Shown in pieces: positions 59,243-64,000 of a DNA stretch of 64,000 nt. The position numbers and the translations under genes were made by a program. A model generated the notes under the pieces. It saw only the letters and a list, made by a program, of their open reading frames with translations, ran no database searches and was not told the DNA's origin. Location: the NCBI GenBank assembly GCA_965232815.1, contig OZ247427.1, positions 124,001-188,000 on the forward strand, in the 5' to 3' direction. How positions within the stretch are numbered: position 1 is the first letter of the stretch; every line of letters begins with the position of its first letter. This DNA is from Bin87 sp026710825 (GTDB lineage Bacteria; Chloroflexota; Dehalococcoidia; Lucifugimonadales; UBA3495).

Positions 59243-59510
59243 AAATTAAAAACCAATGACACCTGCCCGTTGCCCATGCGTACGCCCGTTCTCTACACTG
59301 TACTCCACGTCAGGCAACCGGCCCGTGGTCACGGCCCACCGTCCGACCGGGAATTTCCAACACAAGGGGTAAACCAGAGGTTCAGGACTAAACGGTCAAC
59401 AATCGTCGGATCATTTGCATCGCTGGCTCGAGCCTGAGGCTGTCTTCTTCCGCAGCATGGCCTTGACCAGTACGGCGGGTGTCTCCACCGCTCCACGAGG
59501 GTCGCATGTT

Positions 59511-59579
59511 CCCTCTCCCACACATCCCGACTTTGTCCAGGGATGCGGGAGGGGGCAGCATGAGGGATTCATTCCCTCA
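59511..59579. repeat. two adjacent palindromes
   Basis: CCCTCTCCCACACATCCC (59511-59528) pairs imperfectly with GGGATGCGGGAGGGGG (59540-59555). TGAGGGA (59561-59567) pairs with TCCCTCA (59573-59579). Confidence 0.65.
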
Positions 59580-59833
59580 TCAACCAAGGCGGTCAGCACG
59601 TGGAACCCTAGGACTCAACATCGCACCACACGCTCTGCGACCGTAGCGCCGACACCCTGAACCTCCTAAACCCCAAACCCAGAAAACCAAAACCAGCCCA
59701 AACACCACCGCTAGCGCCAGCGCCAACAACAAAACACCGCATAGCCAAACACCCCAAGGAGCATCGCCACCGCCAACACACGTAGGACCGAATCATCATT
59801 CGCCCAACCCCTATCAAGGAGCGACCATCAAGC

Positions 59834-60649
59834 ATGGGCACACTCTCCCACCACCAAACCCGGGCCCGGGACTTCCTGCACCGGGCCGATCGGGCCATAT
59901 CTACCCACGACCCGGCTACCCACGACCCTGCCGAGGCCGCCGCGTCATTGCGCCGCGCCGCCTCTCATGCCACCACGGCCCTCGCCGTCCATCAGGGCTG
60001 GAAGCACAAATCCCAACGCCAGTTGGAAATCGTCCTCCACGCCAACATCGCGAGCGAGACCCTGAGCCGATCCCACCTCAAAACCTTCCGCCAGGCTCAC
60101 ACCCTCTCCCAGCAGATGCCAACAGCACCCGCTCCCGGTGCGCCCGTCGCATCACGCCCCAAATCCGCTCATGGTGAGCCTGTCGAACCACGAGCGGCCC
60201 ATCCCACCAAATCAAACCATCCTGTAAATCCTGTACATCCATGCCAAACCCAACTCCGCCGCATGCGCCGCCGCGTTGCATCCCTCATCACCCACGCTAT
60301 CCGCCTCATCGCCGGCGACCCCAAACCAGTGCGGCACCACAAGCTGTGGCTGCGCCAGCCCGACTTTCCCATCGCGCCCGATTTCACCTGCATCCAGGAC
60401 ATCCTGAGCCTGCCCAACTACCACGAGATCACCCGCAAGTTCAGGCTGCACTCCGCGCCGCTGGCCGCCCAGCCTGACCCCCACGGACACTACGCGCAAG
60501 GTGAGGCGCCCCGGCGCTGCCCGTGCCACGCCGACCTTTGGGCCAAACCACAGGACCCGCACCGCATCACCCTCTCGCCCCTGTGGCAGCGCGCCTTGGA
60601 AAAGACCTTCCGAATCAAGCTCCCCAACCCCCTCCAACTCGCCTGCTGA
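59834..60649 (+). CDS. unknown protein with two repeat modules read in frame
   Basis: 271 residues from ATG 59834; AAGGAG lies 13 nt upstream, which is long. The N-terminal part (SLRRAASHATTALAVHQGW, about 85 residues) is helical and HEPN-like in look. Residues about 111-137 come from two dispersed repeats, so the chain is interrupted by translated repeat DNA. The C-terminal part (KLWLRQPDFPIAPDFTCIQD) is not recognised. The gene may be a fusion of two older segments or a decaying ORF. No homologous function can be stated. Confidence 0.5.
   Translation: MGTLSHHQTRARDFLHRADRAISTHDPATHDPAEAAASLRRAASHATTALAVHQGWKHKSQRQLEIVLHANIASETLSRSHLKTFRQAHTLSQQMPTAPAPGAPVASRPKSAHGEPVEPRAAHPTKSNHPVNPVHPCQTQLRRMRRRVASLITHAIRLIAGDPKPVRHHKLWLRQPDFPIAPDFTCIQDILSLPNYHEITRKFRLHSAPLAAQPDPHGHYAQGEAPRRCPCHADLWAKPQDPHRITLSPLWQRALEKTFRIKLPNPLQLAC
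60165..60197. repeat. GCTCATGGTGAGCC-type hairpin repeat, copy 3, inside an ORF
   Basis: CCGCTCATGGT and ACCACGAGCGG arms, identical core to the copies at 35413 and 40338, read in frame as SAHGEPVEPRA. Confidence 0.9.
60218..60244. repeat. CATCCTGTAAATCCTG repeat, copy 2, inside an ORF
   Basis: 27-mer differing from 59216-59242 by two bases, read in frame as HPVNPVHPC. Confidence 0.85.
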
Positions 60650-60856
60650 CCACCGCCAGCGTCGTCAGGACTCCAACCCCGGCTCGTTGTGTCGATAATC
60701 GCAACGGTTCTGGTCGGCCTGACCCCGGAGGGGCGCATGAATAAATGAGAAAGAAAATTTCGCTCCCGATGCCCGACGCCCGAGACTCCCGTTGGGTGAG
60801 ATGACCGTTTTGATCAACCCCGCCGTTAGATTGGCGACGGGTCGGAACCCACTGCG

Positions 60857-60865
60857 TGCTATAAT
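60857..60865 (+). promoter_or_regulatory. extended -10 promoter of dnaN
   Basis: TGCTATAAT: perfect -10 (60860-60865) with TGn extension. No good -35 at 17 bp. Predicted start near 60872 gives a 37-nt leader to ATG 60909. Confidence 0.6.
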
Positions 60866-60908
60866 CCGCTGACATAAAAATCAGTTGATACCTACGGGAA
60901 AGTCGGAT

Positions 60909-62072
60909 ATGAAACTGTCTTGCCTCCAGGAAAATCTGGCCCGCGGTCTCGGCGTCGTCGGCCGTGCCGTCGCCACCCGGTCTACCCTCCCCATCACCCA
61001 GAACGTGATGCTCACCAGCGATCAGGGGATGCTCCGGCTCTCGGCCACCAACCTGGAAATCGCCATCACCACCTGGATCGGCGCCATGATAGAAGAGGAG
61101 GGTTCCATCACCGTCCCTCATCGGCTCGTGTCCGATCTGGTTAGCTCACTGCCCAGCGACCGCGTTGACCTCGATCTCCGGGGCCCCGATCCCGATGATC
61201 CCAACGTCGGCGGCGGTAGCGTCCTGCACATTTCTTGCGGCCGCTCGCGCACCCACATCAACGGCGCATCCTCCGACGATTTTCCTCCCATCCCGCAGGT
61301 CGATTCGGGTTTCGCCACCAACATTGATCCTTCGGTGTTGCGCCAGGGCATCGGCCTCGTGGCCTTCTCAGCAGCCTCCGACGAATCCCGGCCGGTCCTC
61401 ACTGGAGTCGAGTTCAAACTCGAGGAATCCAACCTCATAATGGCCGCCGCCGACGGCTTCCGCCTCGCCGTGTACACCGGCGAACTGTCCGAGCCCGTCA
61501 CCGAGGCTCTGAAAGTCATCGTCCCGGCCCGCACCATGAACGAAATCCAGCGCCTCGCCTCCGAGCAGAGTGCCCCGGTCCAAGTGACCCTGTCCCCGGA
61601 AAAGGGGCAGGTGATGTTCAAACTGGAACACGTCGAGGTCGTATCCCAACTCCTGCAGGGCAGTTTCCCCAACTATGAGCAGCTCATCCCCGAGCGGTAC
61701 GAGACCCGCGCCGTGATGGAACTCGACGACCTCAAGCGTGCCACTCAGTCCGCCGCCGTGTTTGCCCGCGATGGCAGCAACATCGTCCGGCTGGAAATGA
61801 TGCCCCAGGAATCCGGCGAAGGCGGCCAGCTCAAAGTCTCCGCCCGGTCGGAAGAGGTCGGCGACAACCTGGACGAACTCGATATCGACCAGATGGACGG
61901 CGACGACGCCAAGATCGCCTTCAACGTCCGCTACCTCATGGACATCCTCAACGTCCTGGGACGCGGCAAAGTCGCCCTGGAAGTCACCAACTCGTCCAGT
62001 CCCGGCGTATTCCGTCCCGCCGACTCCGACCGCTACGTCCACGTCGTCATGCCCATGTACGTCCAGTGGTGA
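60909..62072 (+). CDS. dnaN: DNA polymerase III sliding clamp, beta subunit
   Basis: 387 residues from ATG 60909 (GGGAAAG upstream; the TTG at 60885 would add eight). Three clamp domains: MKLSCLQENLARGLGVVGRA, NVMLTSDQGMLRLSATNLEI, then DESRPVLTGVEFKLEESNLI and AADGFRLAVYTGEL. The C-terminus ends in VVMPMYVQW, near the expected PMR-type ending. It tethers polymerase to DNA. dnaA and oriC-like DnaA boxes are not seen in the window. A strong terminator follows. Confidence 0.96.
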   Translation: MKLSCLQENLARGLGVVGRAVATRSTLPITQNVMLTSDQGMLRLSATNLEIAITTWIGAMIEEEGSITVPHRLVSDLVSSLPSDRVDLDLRGPDPDDPNVGGGSVLHISCGRSRTHINGASSDDFPPIPQVDSGFATNIDPSVLRQGIGLVAFSAASDESRPVLTGVEFKLEESNLIMAAADGFRLAVYTGELSEPVTEALKVIVPARTMNEIQRLASEQSAPVQVTLSPEKGQVMFKLEHVEVVSQLLQGSFPNYEQLIPERYETRAVMELDDLKRATQSAAVFARDGSNIVRLEMMPQESGEGGQLKVSARSEEVGDNLDELDIDQMDGDDAKIAFNVRYLMDILNVLGRGKVALEVTNSSSPGVFRPADSDRYVHVVMPMYVQW

Positions 62073-62107
62073 ACCGCCTCGAACCCGGGAACGCCGCACC
62101 CCTTCGG

Positions 62108-62137
62108 GCCGGGCTCCGTTGAGCCCGGCTTTGTTTT
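62108..62137 (+). terminator. intrinsic terminator of dnaN
   Basis: GCCGGGCTC (62108-62116), 4-nt loop, GAGCCCGGC (62121-62129), then TTTGTTTT. Textbook Rho-independent terminator. Confidence 0.92.
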
Positions 62138-62179
62138 ATACCGCGTCGCCAACGCTCAACAAGGCGACGGACCGGCTTG

Positions 62180-62188
62180 TGCTATTCT
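62180..62188 (+). promoter_or_regulatory. candidate extended -10 promoter for the dehydrogenase gene
   Basis: TGCTATTCT with TGn extension, 33 bp before ATG 62222; no good -35. Confidence 0.4.
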
Positions 62189-62221
62189 TGCGCCTACACG
62201 CACCACAGGAGGGATTTCACC

Positions 62222-63241
62222 ATGCGGGCTGCGGTTTACAAGGGCGAGCAGGTATTGCAGGTGGAGGAGTTGCCCGACCCCACGCCTGGCCCCAATCAGG
62301 TCGTCATGCGGGTGAAGTATTCGGCCATCTGCGGCACTGACGTTCACGCGTTCATGTACGACCTGGCCCAGCCGGGTGCCGTCATGGGCCACGAGTACAC
62401 CGGGACTATCATCGACGTCGGACCCGAGGTTAGCCGCTGGCGCGTCGGCGACCGCGTGGTCGGTGGCGGTGGTCATCCCCCGCCCGGCGGCGGCTCCGCA
62501 ACCCGTACCCACCCTCGTTTCAACTACCGCACCATGGGATTCCAGCAGAACCCACGAACCCGCGGTTACGCCGAGTATGTGCTGCAGGACGAGTGGGAGC
62601 CCACTGCTGTTCCAGACGAAGTCACCGACGAGCAGGCCGCCCTCTGCGAACCCTGCGCCGTCACCGTCCACGCCGTCCGCCTCTCCGACATCAAGCTTGG
62701 CGATTCGGTTCTCGTCTTGGGCGCTGGGCCCATCGGTCTCCTGTGCATGCAGACCGCCCGCGCCGCCGGCGCCACCACCGTCATCGTGTCCGAACCCGCT
62801 CCCGGCCGCGCTGAAGCCGCCCGCCAGTTGGGTGCCGACGCCGTGCTGAACCCCACCGATGCCGACTTCGAAGCAAGCGTCGTCGAACTCACCGGCGGCA
62901 CGGGCCCTCAGGTGGTATTCGAGTGCGCCGCCGCTCCGTCCACGTTGGAACAGGGCCTTGACCTCTGCGCCCGCGGCGGACAGGTCGTCATGATCGCCAT
63001 CGCCTGGGAACCCACGCCAGTGGTGCCGCCCAACTGGATGGCTCGCGAAGTCCGCATGCAGTCCTCCTTCGGCACCCTCCCCGTGGACTGGCAGATCGCC
63101 CTGGACCTGATGCGAACTGGCCGGGTCTCCGTGGATCACATGCTCTCCGGTACCAATTTCGTTCCATTGGAGGGCATCCAAAGCGCGTTCGAAGCTCTGT
63201 GTCGCCCCACCAATGAATTGCAAATGGTCGTCGAACTGTGA
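62222..63241 (+). CDS. zinc-type alcohol/polyol dehydrogenase (MDR family)
   Basis: 339 residues from ATG 62222 with AGGAGGG upstream. Zinc site: YSAICGTDVHAFMYDL (Cys) and GHEYTGTIIDVG (GHE). The usual structural four-Cys loop is not visible: the segment VVGGGGHPPPGGGSATRTHP replaces it, so the structural zinc may be absent. Rossmann motif is LGAGPIGLLCMQTARAAGAT. It oxidises a secondary alcohol or sugar alcohol with NAD(P). The lipoprotein gene overlaps its stop by 4 nt (GTGA). Confidence 0.88.
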   Translation: MRAAVYKGEQVLQVEELPDPTPGPNQVVMRVKYSAICGTDVHAFMYDLAQPGAVMGHEYTGTIIDVGPEVSRWRVGDRVVGGGGHPPPGGGSATRTHPRFNYRTMGFQQNPRTRGYAEYVLQDEWEPTAVPDEVTDEQAALCEPCAVTVHAVRLSDIKLGDSVLVLGAGPIGLLCMQTARAAGATTVIVSEPAPGRAEAARQLGADAVLNPTDADFEASVVELTGGTGPQVVFECAAAPSTLEQGLDLCARGGQVVMIAIAWEPTPVVPPNWMAREVRMQSSFGTLPVDWQIALDLMRTGRVSVDHMLSGTNFVPLEGIQSAFEALCRPTNELQMVVEL

Positions 63242-63888
63242 CCCGTGGCGCCCATTTCGCCGGCCCGGCGGGGTGGGTGCTGCTCCTGGTCATGCTCGTG
63301 GGCGCGTCGTTGTTGGCATGCGCCGAGCCGTCGGCCATCACCGTGGCGGATCTCATCACCCACGATGCCGATGAGCATCAGAGAATCCTGCGGGACGGCA
63401 TTGCCGACGGCAGATTGTTGTGGGTCAAGACCGAGCAGTACCAGAGCGAACCGTCCGGCAATCTCCCGGAACGTTTCGAAACCGAAATGTGGCTGGGCGC
63501 CACCGCTGATGGAACCATCACCACGGCGGTGTCAACCCTGCATTACCCGGATGGTCCGGAAACGTTGGATATGCCGGCATCGTACGGTCGTCAAATCTTG
63601 ACGGCTTGGCTGGATCAGGCTTGGAACCTCGCGGACTTTGCTGAACGCGCGGGAGCCGTTTACCGAGGGCCCGGCAGGTTGCACGGCTGGGACAGCATGA
63701 TATACGAATGGGACCACGACACCGAAATTCAGCGGCTGGAAATCGTGGCCGACGCGCCGCTGATCATCCGCGAATCCTCCTACCAGGTCACCCAACAAGG
63801 TGCGCTGGAGTTGCGGACATCAAACTCTGTGCTCGAATATCGGCTGCTCCCGCCGGGCGCCGAACCACCCGCTGTCGATCGTCAATAA
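63238..63888 (+). CDS. lipoprotein, unknown function
   Basis: 216 residues from a GTG at 63238 that overlaps the dehydrogenase stop. A signal ending in MLVGASLLACAEP gives a lipobox (LLAC). The mature part contains HQRILRDGIADGRLLWVKTE, TEMWLGATADGTITTAVSTL and YEWDHDTEIQRLEIVADAPL, a beta-rich pattern like outer-surface MucB/RseB or LolA-like barrels, but I cannot assign a family. Coupled to the dehydrogenase; the link is unexplained. Confidence 0.65.
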   Translation: MTRGAHFAGPAGWVLLLVMLVGASLLACAEPSAITVADLITHDADEHQRILRDGIADGRLLWVKTEQYQSEPSGNLPERFETEMWLGATADGTITTAVSTLHYPDGPETLDMPASYGRQILTAWLDQAWNLADFAERAGAVYRGPGRLHGWDSMIYEWDHDTEIQRLEIVADAPLIIRESSYQVTQQGALELRTSNSVLEYRLLPPGAEPPAVDRQ

Positions 63889-63903
63889 CGCGCCGGCAGT
63901 CGG

Positions 63904-63932
63904 TTGCCGCCCGAATGGGCCCAATCTATAAT
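63904..63932 (+). promoter_or_regulatory. candidate sigma-70 promoter near the right edge
   Basis: -35 TTGCCG (63904-63909), 17-bp spacer, perfect -10 TATAAT (63927-63932). Predicted start near 63939. Confidence 0.65.
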
Positions 63933-63988
63933 CGTATGACGCAATTGTTTCGTGCGGGCGGGCCAACCCGCCGCTTGAGGAGGACGTT

Positions 63989-64000
63989 TTGACTACTACC
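63989..64000 (+). CDS. start of an unidentified gene (partial)
   Basis: TTG at 63989 follows GAGGAGG (63977-63983) with good spacing and lies 50 nt downstream of a predicted transcription start. The first codons read as MTTT and then the window ends. Product cannot be identified. Confidence 0.45.

Larger units (their letters stand above)
58947..59833. other. 887-bp intergenic region rich in short repeats
   Basis: It holds the repeats at 59140-59168 and 59216-59242, and palindromes at 59511-59555 and 59561-59579. Short minus-strand frames in 59329-59599 lack a start signal and look like shadow frames of the palindromes. I see no supported gene. Confidence 0.6.

Noticed and set aside
59329..59599. 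Possible transposase remnant on the minus strand
   Set aside because: The short frames show no DDE or HTH motif and coincide with palindromes, so I cannot support a mobile element.
60650..60908. Replication origin next to dnaN
   Set aside because: No DnaA-box cluster or dnaA gene is seen; dnaN has its own extended -10 promoter and terminator.

Overview
This GC-rich window is 64 kb of ordinary bacterial chromosome with dense, mostly minus-strand operons. It contains no rRNA, tRNA, prophage, insertion sequence or CRISPR array that I can support. The gene mix suggests an aerobic, SAR202-like or Dehalococcoidia-type member of the Chloroflexota. Pointers are several flavin-dependent LLM-family oxidoreductases, GMC oxidoreductases, CaiB/BaiF CoA transferases, a DUF1501/DUF1800 pair, an archaeal-style Agl23 glycosyltransferase with a flippase-like protein, and an aa3-type oxidase operon. 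Small palindromic repeats occur in many gaps. The taxonomic call is inference.

Layout. 1-2.2 kb: end of a peptide-type ABC importer operon (substrate-binding protein, hairpin, two permeases), then a membrane-anchored PQQ-like propeller. 3.6-25.9 kb: a mainly minus-strand catabolic and accessory region. It holds an SDR, a lactonase-like propeller, LLM oxidoreductases, a SulP transporter with a STAS domain, two GMC oxidoreductases, an isochorismatase-like hydrolase, an NHL/DUF1501/DUF1800 operon, a VOC protein, a DUF4160/DUF2442 pair, a ThDP enzyme, a kinase-like protein with DUF952, a beta-lactamase-fold hydrolase, TrmO and an alpha/beta hydrolase. 25.9-33.7 kb: a complete heme-copper oxidase module (ctaA, ctaB, then subunits II, I, III, IV and a cytochrome c). 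It has an unusual subunit IV-cytochrome c fusion followed by a paralogous free cytochrome c.

35.7-43 kb: two translationally coupled CoA transferases, an acetamidase/formamidase, an NTF2-like protein, an MBL-fold protein, and a DUF35/thiolase-like pair. 43.4-46.7 kb: a canonical trpS beside a 740-residue protein that reads as a degenerate HD domain, an AroQ-type chorismate mutase domain and an archaeal/eukaryotic-type tryptophanyl-tRNA synthetase-like domain whose HIGH and KMSKS motifs are altered. This is the most remarkable object in the window. 47.5-51 kb: gyrA preceded, with ATGA overlap, by a class I glutamine-amidotransferase-like protein that has lost its catalytic residues. 51-58.9 kb: VapBC, then a surface-glycan cluster (FAD oxidoreductase, flippase-like protein, HEPN/PaREP1-like protein, Agl23), a TPR protein and an AlaX-type editing protein. 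59-64 kb: a repeat-rich gap, an ORF carrying two repeat modules in frame, dnaN with its own promoter and terminator, a zinc-type alcohol dehydrogenase with a coupled lipoprotein, and the start of one more gene.

All family calls come from reading motifs by eye. Residue alignments to E. coli chorismate mutase, archaeal TrpRS and others are from memory and need a real alignment.
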